DNA of 64,000 bases from assembly GCA_020465985.1 (NCBI GenBank), contig JAANYP010001197.1:154001-218000 (forward strand), given 5' to 3'. Under the pieces are notes generated by a model. It worked only from the letters and a program-made list of their open reading frames with translations, ran no database searches and was not told the origin of the DNA. Source of the stretch: Centrapalus pauciflorus (Eukaryota; Streptophyta; Magnoliopsida; Asterales; Asteraceae). Shown piece by piece: positions 31,966-43,270 of the stretch (within the stretch, counting starts at the first letter, position 1; every line of letters begins with the position of its first letter). Made by a program: the position numbers and the translations under genes.

Positions 31966-33669
31966 CTAGCTGACAAGATAATTAAATCTATTTTCATCAA
32001 GAGGCTTGGTGAAAATATTTGCAAGCTGTTCATCTGTGGAAATAAAACTTACCTCCACATTACCTTTCTGGATGTGATCCCTGATGAAGTGATGTCTGAC
32101 TTCTATATGCTTTGTTCTGGAATGAAATACTGGAATGTTGGAGATAGCAATGGCAGTTGTATTATCACACAGAATAGGAGCCTTCCTATATACAAGTCCA
32201 TTGTCTTCAAGCTGATGCTGCATCCACATAATCTGCCCACAGCAGCTTCCAACAGCAATATACTCAGCTTCAGCAGTAGAAGTAGAAACTGAGTTCTGCT
32301 TCTTGCTACACCAACTTATCAACTTACCACCAAGAAGTTGACATACACTTGTTGTGCTTTTTCTGTCTAGCCTACAGCCTGCAAAATCAAAATCTGAATA
32401 TCCTGTTAGTTCAAGGCTTGAGTCTTTGGGATACCAAAGACCCAAACCTGGTGTACCCTTAAGATATTTGAAGATTCTTTTTACAGCAGCTAGATGTGAT
32501 TCTTTAGGATCAGCTTGAAACCTAGCACACAAACAAGTAGCAAACATAATATCAGGTCTACAAGTAGTTAAATACAGCAAGCTCCCAATCATGCCTCTGT
32601 AAGCTGTTGCTGAAACAGCTTTGCCACTGGCATCTGCATCCAACTTTACATTGGTTGCCATTGGGGTTTTGATAGGAAAACTTTGATCAAATTTAAATTT
32701 CTTTAAAAGATCTAAAGTATACTTTCTTAGATTTATAAAAATTCCATTTGAGGTTTGTTTAACCTGTAATCCTAGAAAGAAAGTAAGTTCTCCCATCATA
32801 CTCATTTCATATTTGGATTTCATGAGTAGTGAAAAATTCTTGCATAACTGGTCATTAGTAGAGCCAAATATTATGACATCCACATAAATTTGAACAAGCA
32901 TAATATCAGACTTCACCTTCTTTATGAACAGTGTGGTATCCACTTTACCTCTAGAATAACCATTGCTCATAAGGAAATCAGTAAGAGTGTCATACCAGAC
33001 TCTAGGGGCTTGTTTTAGACCATAGAGAGCTTTTTCCCACTTATAGACAAAACCTATATGATGTTCATTTTCAAACCCTGGAGGCTGCTTGACAAAGACT
33101 TCTTCTTGTAGCTTACCATTCAAAAATGCACTCTTCACATCCATTTGAAATACCTTCATGCTCTTATGAGCAGCGTAGGCTAGAAACAAACGAATTGCCT
33201 CTAGCCTGGCCACAGGAGCAAATGTTTCATCATAGTCTATGCCTTCCTCCTGTCTGTATCCTTGAGCAACTAGTCTTGCCTTATTTCTAATGACATGACT
33301 TTGCTCATCCATCTTGTTCCTAAAAACCCATTTGGTGCCAATTATTGTTTTTCCTTTAGGAGCAGGGACCAGCTTCCATACTTTGTTTCTCTCAAACTGA
33401 TTGAGTTCTTCTTGCATGGCAGTGATCCAATTGTCATCTTTAAGTGCTTCATCCACTTTCTTAGGCTCCATTAGGGACACAAAGCTAGAAAACATACAAA
33501 AGTTTCCTAAGCTGTCCCATCTTGTTTGCACCCATTTGTCGATGTCACCAATTATTTGATCATTTGGGTGACACCTGATCCACTTAGGATCTTGCTTCAA
33601 TGAGGATTCTCCTGAGTTGTTTTCATCTTCAACAGGTCCTGTTGAGCAGCTCTCAAGATTTTCAGACAC
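31966..33669 (-). pseudogene. pol: Cop2 pol: reverse transcriptase and RNase H
   Basis: One open stretch of 567 codons. RT has ALKDDNWITAMQEELNQFER, IGTKWVFRNK, MDVKSAFLNGKLQEEVFVKQ and ALYGLKQAPRVWYDTL. The catalytic YVDD reads YVDV (32875-32886, Val codon 32875-32877), so RT is inactive. RNase H has GYSDFDFAGCRLDRKSTT, STAEAEYIAVGSCC, TKHIEVRHHFIRDHI and IFTKPLDENRF at the end of pol. The long open frame with a dead active site suggests few other disabling changes since insertion. Orthologous motif in Cop1 (39055-39066) is intact. Confidence 0.9.
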
Positions 33670-33696
33670 ATTGATATCTTGAGCCTGTTCACTTGT

Positions 33697-34803
33697 TTAG
33701 CATGACTCTACATCGTTGAACATATCAGCAAAGGATCCAGGAAAATCAGCATTGATTGGTTCAGGACATGAAGTTGTAATTATGTCAGTACACTTATTCA
33801 CACAGGGTGTATCAACATAATCATCATCACGCCCATCATGATTAGCAGGTTCCACTCTGGGTGTAGTGGAAGCTTTTGTGTCCTTCTTTTCATCGACGGA
33901 ATGCATAAGATCATCAAAACTGAATTCTCCTGTAACTGATTCAGGAACAGGTTTGGTTAAGATCATCAAGACAGTGTTGACAGCTTCAGCCCAGAATGAT
34001 GAAGGTAAACCAGATGCACACAACATGGTTCTGGCAGCTTCAATGAGGGTTCTGTTTCTCCTTTCAGCAACTCCGTTTTGTTGTGGAGTTCTTACTGCTG
34101 AAAAGTTTTGTGAGATCCCTCTTTATTCACAGAAGTCCTCAAGAGTACTGTTTCTGAACACAGTACCATGATCACTTCTAAGCTGCTTTACTTGAGAAGA
34201 GTTCAGCATCCCCATCTTCTTGATAAATCCAATGATTTCTCTAGCAGCCTCTCCTTTGCTCTTCAAAAAGATCACCCATGTAAACCTGGAGAACTCATCA
34301 ACCATTACTAGAGTGTGTCTTCTTACTCCTAGACTTGGGACACTGACTGGTCCAAACAAGTCCATGTGGATTAAGAAGAGAGGAGTATCAATAGAGAAAT
34401 TATGCTTCGATTTAAAAGATGATTTTCTCTGCTTGCCTTTCTCACAAGCTGTGCAGAGTTTATCCTTAACAAAGGTTATAGAAGGCAAACCTGTTACCAA
34501 CTCTTTCTTACAGAGTTTGTTGATATTCTTGAAGTTCAAGTGTGATAGCCTTTTGTGCCATAACCAGTTTAGGTCTGCATTGCTTCTTGAGATAAAGCAG
34601 GTTTCAGTTGTGGGGTCAGCAGATTTCATGTCCACAACATATACACCTTTCTTTCGTTGAGCACACAGCACAACTTTGCCTTGGAGATCCAATATGTAAC
34701 CCAGGTGCTCATCAAAGTTAACCTTGTAGCCAGCATCACATAGTTGGCTTATGCTAACAAGATTATGTTTCAGCCCAACCACATAGGCTACCCTTTTGAA
34801 CAC
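33697..34803 (-). pseudogene. pol: Cop2 pol: integrase
   Basis: Zinc-binding segment (HKRLSHLNFKNINKLC, LCTACEKGKQ) and core motifs MDLFGP, RSDHGTVF and QNGVAERRNR. A stop near 34120 separates the first and second parts of the core. After SSFWAEAVNT the sequence jumps to ESVTGEFSFDD, skipping about 100 residues that Cop1 has in this place (VDEGVFVGYSAVSKAYR and flanks), so an internal deletion removed the end of the core and part of the linker. Confidence 0.85.
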
Positions 34804-34985
34804 CCAGCACCAACTTGAAGAGTTCCATATCCTTCTGTGGATCCCTGTACATTGTCACCAAATGTGACTTTTGGCCCTTTTTCAGGCCTTAGATCACTCA
34901 GCAGGTCCTTGCAACCTGTCATATGTCCTGAGCAGCCACTGTCTAAGTACCAAACCTGGGATGGTTGTTTGTCCTGCAGAGTGTC
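34804..34985 (-). pseudogene. pol: Cop2 pol: aspartic protease
   Basis: VWYLDSGCSGHMTGCKDLLS at 34960-34900 has the intact catalytic DSG. It is joined to the integrase part by a small frame break near 34803. Confidence 0.75.
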
Positions 34986-36236
34986 ATGAGAAAATATTAG
35001 TTATTTTTAGGGGAACTCATCATAGGGATGAGTTCTCCTACTTCATCAACATTTGTTGATGGACTCGTAATATGCACACTAATATTTCCTATTTGAATGG
35101 TATAAGTTTGGATACCATTCTTATTGACTATGTTGCTTCCAACACTGCTTGTTTTTGCAATGATGGAACTAGCAGAGTCAACAAGCCTCATGTCCTCAGT
35201 TTCAGGACAGTCTTTGGCCATGTGTGTCTTCTTCCCACACTTATAGCAATTTCTCTTTTTAGCCTTTTAGGAAGAAGAACTTCCAGAAACGTATTCTGAA
35301 TTGTTTTTGTTGATTCTATCAGTAGGTTTAGCAAAGTTATTACTATTTTTAGATGAATCAACAGTTTGGGTGGAAGGCACAATAGCAACAGCTTTGCTTG
35401 TTTCTTCTTTCCTATTTTTGGGAGGACAGATATCAAATACAGCAAGCTTGACTGGTTTTTGACCTTCCATAGGTTTGGGTAACTTATTCCCAAATTTCTC
35501 AGGTTGAGCAATGGCTTTGCCTTTGCCCTTACTGAGATGTGATTGATGTTGCCTATCAACATGATCACTGCTTTTGGTGTGATTGATGTTGCCTATCAAC
35601 ATGATCACTCCTTTTGGTTCTAAAAGATTTACCTTCATTTATAACCAATTTTCCACTATGATTTAAAAAATTATTTGAAACCACAACAGATTTGCTTTCA
35701 ACATGAGACTTACCCCTGTTGAATGCAGGCTGCTTACCTTTTGAAAACTTTTTCTCAAAATGTTTAGCATCAAAAGGATTAACATGTTTATTACCATCAG
35801 CTTTGGACCCAGAGCCTGTTTTGTCAACAGGTTTAGTGTCCACAGCTGCAGTTTGATCATGTTTTCCTTTCTTCTGCTTGTGTGAATCAGCAGAGCACTT
35901 AGCAGGCTGATTTGATGGAGAACAAATTCCATCATCAGCTTTTGGAGCTTTTTCACACAAGCTGTCAGTATTTTGAGGCCTGACAAACCAGTTTGTTGAG
36001 ACTAGCTTACCATTTACTTTATGGATGAAAGTGCTGGGAAGCTCACCAAGAGTGGATAAGTCATCCTTCAGATTATTTATCTCAACAATAGAAGCTGCCT
36101 TGTCAAGATCCCCTCTAAGATAGGCTCGGATTTGAGCAGGGATCTATTGACTAATGCAATGGCTGACTATTTGTGCAGATTGGCACCAAGAGTCAACTAT
36201 CTTTTGAAGCTTTGCATGTTTTACATCTGTTTCTCT
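34986..36236 (-). pseudogene. gag: Cop2 gag distal part with second zinc knuckle
   Basis: Lys/Ser/Asn-rich stretch (36000-35270) ending in a knuckle CYKCGKKTHMAKDC near 35230-35190. A 40-base tandem duplication (35541-35620) shifts the frame, and a stop lies at about 35266. Cop1 has a single copy of the duplicated segment in a continuous frame at 52862-51939, which shows the original arrangement. Confidence 0.8.
35541..35620. repeat. 40-bp tandem duplication in Cop2 gag
   Basis: GATTGATGTTGCCTATCAAC and the next 20 bases occur at 35541 and again at 35581, with one difference. Cop1 has one copy near 52490. The length is not a multiple of three, so it breaks the frame. Confidence 0.9.
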
Positions 36237-37780
36237 CTATTCTTCCAGTAAAACGGAGTTGATGTGTTTTAGTTCATCAAGCTCAGTTTCCAACTTATGG
36301 AAACTGTCCAGTTTACTGGATTTTGTGTCAAGATCATTTTTAAGCTTAGAGATTTCAGACAGTAAAACATTGTGCTTCTCAACAGTATCTTTCAAATCAA
36401 CTAGCATGTATTCAAACATGTTTACTTTTTCATCAGAACTGTAAGCCATAAAGTTTTGTACCTTGTACATCATTGTGGGGTTCCAGTTCTCTAAGCTGCT
36501 GAAGGCTTTAGCTTCAGACAGATCCTATTTGAAGTTGCTGGTTGATGGGACATCAGTGTTAGCCATCAGACAGTTGTTGTCTTCTTCATCTGAGGATGAA
36601 TCAGACTCCTCCCAATCACATGTCTCAGCCATGAGTCCCTTTTGCTTGTTGGAAACCACTGAGTTTTCCAACTTTTTCAGCTTAGCCATGGCTATAAGGT
36701 ACTTAACCCTGTAGCCATCGTCCCTGTTTGTCTTGAATGGTTTGGATGACTGACCAACAGCTTTTGACACACAGTCAGCAACTATGTGGCCAGTCCTGCC
36801 ACATTTAAAGCACTCAGCCTTAGATTTATCAAATGCCTTCTTTTTGATAGCATTTGAGTTTCCCTGCAGCGTTTTTCTACCAAACCTTTTCTTGTTGAAC
36901 CTTATGACAAGCATTGCAATCATTTGCTCATCATCAAGTTCAGCAAAATCTGCACTGTCTTCCTCTTCAGACATCTCTTCCCTTTCATCACCAGCCTGTT
37001 GATCAGGTTGTGTGAACACATCACATACCTGGCCAACAGGTTGTCTCACGCTGGCCACTAAGGCTGCACCTCTCTTAGACATTTCCAAGGCATTTCTTTT
37101 CTGTTGCCTTGACTGCTCATCATTCAGTAAGGATCCATATAAGTTTACAAGATCAATACCTTTGATGGTGCTTGAATTTCTCAAGATGGTAGAAAAGTAG
37201 TTCCACTCTTCAGGCAGATTGTCCAAGAACTTGTTCACCAGAGTCAGGCTGTCCTTTGTGATCCCAACAACTTTGAGATCATTGATAAGTGCAGTGAACC
37301 TGGTGTAGGTTTCTGTGAGTGACTCCTTTGGTTTTGCAAAGAAAAGTTCATACTGTCTAACAAGATTGTTGATCCTGTTAGACCATCATAGACGGTACAC
37401 AAAGTATCCCTCATCTCCTTTGTAGTCTTCATCTTATCAAACTGTTTGAACACATCATCAGGCAGAGAGATGACCACGTTATTCCTGGCTTCTGCATCTA
37501 GAGCCACCAGTCTTTTGTCTTCATCAGACCATTGAGCTTTGGCTTTCTCAAAGGTTCTGATTTCAGGGGCAGCTCCTTCAACAACAGGAGTGATAGTAGT
37601 AACAGAAGTTGGCACATAGGGACCTTCCATTACTATCTCTGGCAGTTGTACGTCCAGATTCTCTAAATAGAGCATCATTCTGCACTTCCAACCAGAGAAG
37701 TTCTGATGATTGAACTTGGGGGGTTTGGCCATTGACCCATTGTCATAGTAAGAGGAGGAACTTGCAGCACTGTTGTCCAT
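36237..37780 (-). pseudogene. gag: Cop2 gag
   Basis: ATG at 37780 (MDNSAASSSSYYDNGSMAKP), 62 bases from the LTR. Capsid-like motifs include FSGWKCRMMLYLEN and LDAEARNNVVISLPDDVF. Frame change near 37240, then FLDNLPEEWNYFSTILRNS, NLYGSLLNDEQ and zinc knuckle CFKCGRTGHIVADC. Then stops near 36525 and 36237 interrupt a coiled-coil-like tail (LKNDLDTKSSKLDSFHKLET). Overall form is copia Gag (UBN2 type). Confidence 0.85.
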
Positions 37781-37828
37781 GGGAAAGTAGGGAGAAAGAG
37801 AGATCTAGAGTTGACACACACTCTATCT

Positions 37829-37840
37829 GCTCTGATACCA
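37829..37840 (-). other. Cop2 primer binding site
   Basis: The minus strand reads TGGTATCAGAGC, a perfect initiator-Met tRNA site, two bases from the LTR. Confidence 0.9.
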
Positions 37841-37842
37841 AT

Positions 37843-38958
37843 TGTAGGTCCCAAAAGGTTTCCCTAGTGTATTGTTCTAAGCTGTAGATGGGGGGGGGGG
37901 GGGGGGTGAATACAACAATTTAAAAACCCAACACTCTTTTCTCAATATTTGTGTATATTATCAACAAGTGTTAATTACAAACAAGCTTGACTGCGGAAAG
38001 GTTCAAGCTGAGATGACAGATACAACAGTTGTTTAACTAATCTAAGACACACTTAGACTAGATACAATGACTACACTCACTTAGATGTACTCACTGTTTT
38101 TACAAGACACAGATGGACAGCTTGAGTATGAACAGCTTAGACACACATACTGTTATATTCAAGCAGACTTGCATGCATGAATAACACACTTTAATTCACG
38201 ATCTGATTTCACACTCTTGATATCTCACAATCCTTAGGAGCTTCCTTTTATACTCTCACTGAGAATCTCAGTGAAGCTTCTTCATTGGACAATGAGAAAG
38301 TGGGATGTCTTTCCAAAAAGACAAAACACCTTTTCGGCACATGTTGATAAAGCAGACTTGTCTTCATGTGGCAGAATCTTTGTCTATTTCTTTTTGTCAC
38401 TGTTGCATAAAGCTTTAACCAAAAGAGGAATGTCAACTTTGCATCTTTCTTCTTTTGTTAACGCCATTTTGATATAAGAAAAGGTCTGTCACCCTTTTCA
38501 GATATCAGTTTGTCTTCATGTAACAGATGAGCGTAGGCAGGTTGTGCAGTTTCTGTTTTCCACTATGTCTTCGACTTGTAAACTGATCTTTTTGCCAAAA
38601 ACAATACATGAGGACTTGGAAACATATTCCATAAAGTGTTTAGCCTATTCACAAAGAACAGTCCTGTTCACAAAGAACAGAACACTTACAAGCTGTCTAA
38701 GCTGCTCAACAGAACAGAGCAGCGTAGACAGTTTATGTCCAGCCTGTTCAGCAGACAGAACAGCTTGGACAATCTGCCTATGTCGCAACGCATGCAACAG
38801 GGTAAACAACTTTGGCTGATATTGGAATTCACTTTTCAGGTTTCATTAAGGCATAAACAGACCTTAAATTATACCTTCAAGTGCATCAAACAGGTTTGAT
38901 TAAAAATCTCCCCCTAAGATGTAGAGCAGGTTTGACTGAGGCCTTTTTGTGCCTAACA
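37843..38958 (-). repeat. Cop2 5' LTR (1,116 bp, complete)
   Basis: Plus-strand ends TGTAGGTCCC and GCCTAACA. It is flanked by the primer site on the left and by Cop1 RT on the right. A minus-strand TATAAAAGG box lies at 38244-38252. A poly-G tract of 17 lies at 37890-37906. A 14-base direct repeat TTCACAAAGAACAG is at 38648 and 38667, in a GAACAG/CTGTTC-rich block. Confidence 0.92.
38244..38252 (-). promoter_or_regulatory. TATA box of Cop2 5' LTR
   Basis: TATAAAAGG on the minus strand, also kept in the other LTR at 8451-8459. Good match to the plant TATA consensus in the expected U3 position. Confidence 0.6.
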
Positions 38959-40259
38959 GAAACTAAGTTCACCCATCATGCTCAATTTATATTTAGACTT
39001 CATGAGCAGTGAAAAGTTCTTGCATAACTATTCATTTGTAGAACCAAAAATTATGTCATCCACATAAATTTGAACAAGCATAATATCTGTGTTCACCTTC
39101 TTCATGAACAATGTGGTATCTAGTTTATCTGTAGAATAACCATTTCTCATAAGAAAATCAGTAAGAGTGTCATACAAGGCTATAGGGGCTTGTTTCAGAC
39201 CATAGAGAGCTTTTTCCAACTTATAGACAAAACCTGGATGTTGTTCACTTTCAAAACCGGAGGCTGCTTGACATATACCTCTTCTTGCAGCATACCATTC
39301 AAAAGTGCACTCTTGACATCCATTTGAAATACCATCATGCTCTTATGGGCAGCATAGGCTAGCAACAAACGAATTGCTGGCCACTGGAGCAAATGTTTCA
39401 TCATAGTCTATGCCTTCTTCTTGCCTATAGCTTTGAGCTACTAGTCTTGCCTTATTTCTAATAACATGACCTTGCTCATCCATTTTATTTCTGAAATACC
39501 CACTTGGTGCCAATTATTGTTTTAACTTTAGGAACAGGGACCAACTTCCATACTTTGTTTCTCTCAAACTGATTGAGCTCTTCTTGCATGACAGTGATCC
39601 AATTATCATCTTTTAGTGCATCATCCACTTTCTTCGGCTCCATTAGGGACACAAAACTAGAAAATATACAAAAGTTTTCTAAGTTATCTCATCTTGTTTG
39701 CACCCCTTTGTTGATGTCACAAATTATTTGATCATTGGGGTGACACATGATCCACTTAGGATCATGTTTCAATGAAGATTCTCCTGTATCAGTTACATTC
39801 TTATCATGTCTTGCATAACAACTTTCAAGATTTTCAGACACACTGATGTCTTCAGCCTGTTCACCCATTGAGAATGAATCATTATTGTTGAACACATCAG
39901 TAGAGGATAGCGAAATCAGCATTGATAGGTTCTGGACTTGGTGCATAAACTATATCAGTACACTTATTCACATAGGGTGTACCAATATAATCATCATCAT
40001 TCCCATTGTGCTTAACAGGTTTCACTCTGGGTGATGTGGAAGCTTTTGAGTCCTTTTCCTCAACATTGGAATGCATAAGATCATCAAAGTTGAACTCTCC
40101 TGAAACTAATTCAGGAATAGATTTGGTAGAAGCATTCTTAGACTCCTCAAAGGTGACATTGATAGATTCATCAATCATCTTTCTTTTGTAGTTGTGCACT
40201 CTGTAGGCTTTAGAAACAGCTGAGTATCCAACAAAGACACCTTCATCAACTTTGGGTTC
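38959..40259 (-). pseudogene. pol: Cop1 pol middle part: integrase-RT linker and RT N-terminal half
   Basis: Read leftward from 40259: VDEGVFVGYSAVSKAYRVHN, ELVSGEFNFDDLMH, linker, LKHDPKWIMCHPNDQII, RT start (broken), MDVKSALLNGMLQEEVYVKQ, ALYGLKQAPIALYDTL and the intact catalytic YVDDIIFGSTNE (39066-39055). Several frameshifts (near 39690, 39400, 39220). Cut on the left by the Cop2 LTR within the ELSFF-LGLQ segment, whose second half is at 8046. Confidence 0.85.
40255..40259 (+). other. Ath1 target-site duplication, left copy
   Basis: GGTTC directly before the LTR; the same five bases follow the right LTR at 50756-50760. Confidence 0.95.
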
Positions 40260-41696
40260 TGATGGACCCAGTCGTATGAGTATCAAAAATATAACCCAAA
40301 AACACTATATAGATAGGGTAAGTGGGATCGAATCCACAGGGAATGATAGGTCGCTAAACTAGTTCAGAGACTGTTTGGATTAGGATTGAAATCATTTGTT
40401 TTAAACTAATTTCCTACTGTAAAATGCTATTATGGCGATGTCACACACAAGAATTGAATTCAAGAAGTTCACTGGAAGAGAAAGATGGTGTTTGCTCTCT
40501 CGTTATACATACTATGGCAATTCAGAATGTTATGGATTCCATTTACATGAATTGATACGAATTTACAACTTATGTTCCAAAACAACGTATACCACTCTAT
40601 TGACTGTCTTCCTCCCCTATAGAGAGTGGGCACAACCAATGACATGGATATCAACCATTTCAGATACACTCACTGTTCATTCACATTTATTCATGCAAAT
40701 ATAATCCCTTTTTTAGTTTCCATATAAATGAATTGGTTTTCACAACAAATACTCTTAAGACGAAGTATGCACCGTCTATTAATTGTCTTCCCCATATTAA
40801 TGAGCCGGCACAACTAATGATATCACTATACCCCGTTATATACAATACCCATTGATTACAACCATTCGTTCACATGCGTGTTTCACAACTAATGTTCTTA
40901 AGACAGCGTATGCAACGTCTATTAATTGTCTTTCCCTTCATCACAGAGTTGGCACAACCAATGATATCACTATACGCTGTTATATACAACCCTCGTTGTT
41001 CAACACACATTCATTCACAAATAAGATCCACAACCCCTTTAAGCGCAAATTGGAAACTGAGATTAATTAAACATTCATTCACACCATAGTATGCAAACTA
41101 AAGAACAAACACCACAAAGTATTTAGCCAAGCATAGCTTGGATTAACTTACTAACAATGTCAAACATGGATAAAAACATTAAAGCTACCATTATTGCGTA
41201 AACACAATTGATTGGACTCCAACGCTTGATCTTTGTTCGATTCCTGTTGCCTTCCTTCTCTGATTTTCCTCCCAAAATCGCACCTTTGTGTGTGTGAAAC
41301 TGCCCAAATGCGAACCCCTTCAAAAATGGTAACTGCCTCCCTCAAAAACTGCAGGTTTCGCCACTTTTCCGCACCAGCGTCGCCCCCGGCGTCTGGGACG
41401 CTGGCTGGGACGCTCATATTCTGTTTCAGATGATTTCGGGTGTCTGCCTGGGCGTCTGGGACGCTGGCTAGGACGCTCAGACTCTGTCTCAAGGAGTTTC
41501 GGGCGTTTCCTGGGCGTTTGGGACGCTGGCTAGGACGCCCTGCACGAAATTCTCCTTTTAAGCTGCTATTTCCTTTACTTTCTTGCCAAGCAACTGAAAA
41601 CACAAAAACCTACATTAGCAGTACCAATTATCTCATATTTACACACTTAAACATAACAAAAACACATGAAAATAACAGTGATTATATCACTGATCA
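40260..41696 (-). repeat. Ath1 3' LTR (1,437 bp)
   Basis: Plus-strand ends TGATGGACCC and CACTGATCA. Adjacent to the polypurine tract on the right. Contains three imperfect repeats (40530-40990) and two copies of a GACGCTCA...TCTGTTTC module (41409, 41472). Confidence 0.95.
40530..40990. repeat. Three imperfect repeats of about 130-150 bp in Ath1 3' LTR
   Basis: Each unit holds a CGTATGCAACGTCTATTAA-like segment (at about 40585, 40764 and 40916), then TTGTCTTCC, GGCACAACCAATGA and ATATCACTATA. A second identical set lies in the other LTR at 49589-50049. Confidence 0.75.
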
Positions 41697-41714
41697 AACC
41701 TCCCCAACTTACAA
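41697..41714 (-). other. Ath1 polypurine tract
   Basis: The minus strand reads TTGTAAGTTGGGGAGGTT directly before the LTR start TGATCAGTG. Confidence 0.85.
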
Positions 41715-42812
41715 CTTGATCGTCCCGAACAAGGCATCAAAACAGAGACAAAAAGGATGAAACGATTGAGTTTTCCAACTTTAAAAGCGTGAACTTGTGG
41801 CATGATAAAACAGTGAATGATCAAATCAAATGCTAACATGTTCAAGCTGTGGGTTTTCCTTCCTAATAAATCAGTAGGCATTGATTTTTAGCTCAAGGCT
41901 ACGAGTGATTCACTTAACACCCAATTGCACATTCATTTTAGAGCACTTTTCTGCTCTTTTTCTTTTGATTCAATGCTAACACTTACAGCCATGGCTTTTC
42001 TAGCAAGTTCATGTAACGGGATTTGGGTCAATCGATCCCAAACCAGACGGTCTTAGGTGATTAGGCATGACGGTACCCCACAGACTTACTTTCCCGAACT
42101 TACTAGGTCACATGTTAGCTTATTCACTCTTTTTTTTTTCTTTTTTTCTTTTTTTTTATATTCCGTGCAATGCATACATTCCTCTCCCCCTTATTGCCAT
42201 CAATGCCAAAGATTTATCAACGAAGGGGTTGACCAATATTTCCCATGCCAAACACTTACATTCTGTCACCCTCACTTTTCATCAAACCAAAAGCTACTCT
42301 CTTTTAAAACTAACAACCCATTATGCTTACTTCCTCTTATCTCTTATTTTCATACTTTGCATAGAAAAATTCATGTATAAGCAGTTAAGGAATGATCATG
42401 ATACCACCACTATAACAAACATTTGTAAAAATGAACTAAACACCTAAGAAAGTTACTAATACTGGAAATGCGATAATTTAAACAAACGGAAATGAAACGA
42501 AAGTACCCGGAAGTAGAGTATCCTCTCATAATGTTCAGACAATGACTTAGTTGGATCCCATACGACAAGAGGATGAACATTTGGTGTTGCTGATGCTGTT
42601 TTCTTTCTTTTGGCTATGTTTTTCACCATTTCAGATGATGATGATCCAGACATGGTGACTCCTGAAATGCACAAACAATAAACGCAACCATAGTAGTGAA
42701 CTGTTAGTATCAACATATTCATTTACACACATATAACTTGCAGTCCACAACAAGGTTCCCTGTCCCACATCATATGGAAAAGCATATGCCAAAAATTGAA
42801 AAAAATTGGACA

Positions 42813-42830
42813 CCCCCTCCCCAACTTAGA
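42813..42830 (-). other. Internal polypurine-like tract in Ath1
   Basis: The minus strand reads TCTAAGTTGGGGAGGGGG. It shares AAGTTGGGGAGG with the true tract at 41697-41714, about 1.1 kb away. Confidence 0.6.
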
Positions 42831-42979
42831 GAGAAGTGATGTCCTCATCACAAAATTAAGCATGTAAGCAACAATGGTGAAAACCGTTCAGCGTTCGAGA
42901 GAGAGATGAGAGCGTCTTAGAAAGAGAAAAGGGACGGTAGGTGTGAGTAAATGAGGCGGACAGAGGTTTAAATGATGAA

Positions 42980-43270
42980 AAGTCGCTCAAGCGTCCTACC
43001 CAGCGTCTCAGACGGCCTCCCAGCGTCCGTGCGGCTGTTTTGGGCGTTCCAAAAACGCTCACATTCTGTTTCATAATTTATTCCAGCGTCTAGGACGCTC
43101 ACTCGGACGCCGCTCCTTAAGCGCCCATTTGACTGCGTCCCCAACGTCCTGCTCAGCGTCCCAAACGCTGCCCTAGCGTCTGAATCCCGTTCTGGGCGTC
43201 TTGGAGACGCTCACACTCTGTTTTGGAATTTATTCCGGCGTCCCCAACGCTCACTTGGACGCTGGTACTT
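42980..43270. repeat. GCGTC/GACGC motif array in Ath1 3' region
   Basis: More than a dozen GCGTC or GACGC words in under 300 bases. Includes AACGCTCACATTCTGTTTC (43054) and GACGCTCACACTCTGTTTT (43206), each followed by an AATTTATTCC(A/G)GCGTC segment. Related copies lie in both LTRs (41409, 41472 and equivalents). Confidence 0.8.

Larger units (their letters stand above)
8047..38958 (-). mobile_element. Cop2: copia element inserted in Cop1, itself interrupted by Cop3 and Tek2
   Basis: Its 5' LTR (37843-38958) and a partial 3' LTR (8047-8485) flank, in minus orientation, gag (37780 leftward), pol (to 31966), a 3' noncoding stretch (to 31339) and an accessory frame (22865-21268). Tek2 separates the last two, and Cop3 sits in the 3' LTR. 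The flanks of the two LTRs are the two halves of Cop1 RT. The expected 5-bp duplication is only 3/5 matched (GTAAG at 8042-8046, GAAAC at 38959-38963), as expected for an old insertion. The family is SIRE/Maximus-like from its long gag and extra frame. Confidence 0.75.

Noticed and set aside
37890..37906. Poly-G tract as a phase-variation switch
   Set aside because: Eukaryotic LTR, no frame across it. The length difference between LTR copies (17 and 11) is ordinary slippage.
38645..38685. GAACAnnnnTGTTC inverted repeat resembling a steroid-receptor site
   Set aside because: Steroid receptors of that type do not occur in plants; the spacing is also off. Kept only as a word cluster.
41160..41603. 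147-codon minus-strand open frame in the Ath1 LTR, seen again at 50219-50662
   Set aside because: Its presence twice is explained by LTR duplication, and it lies in the GACGC-rich repeat modules. No family resemblance.
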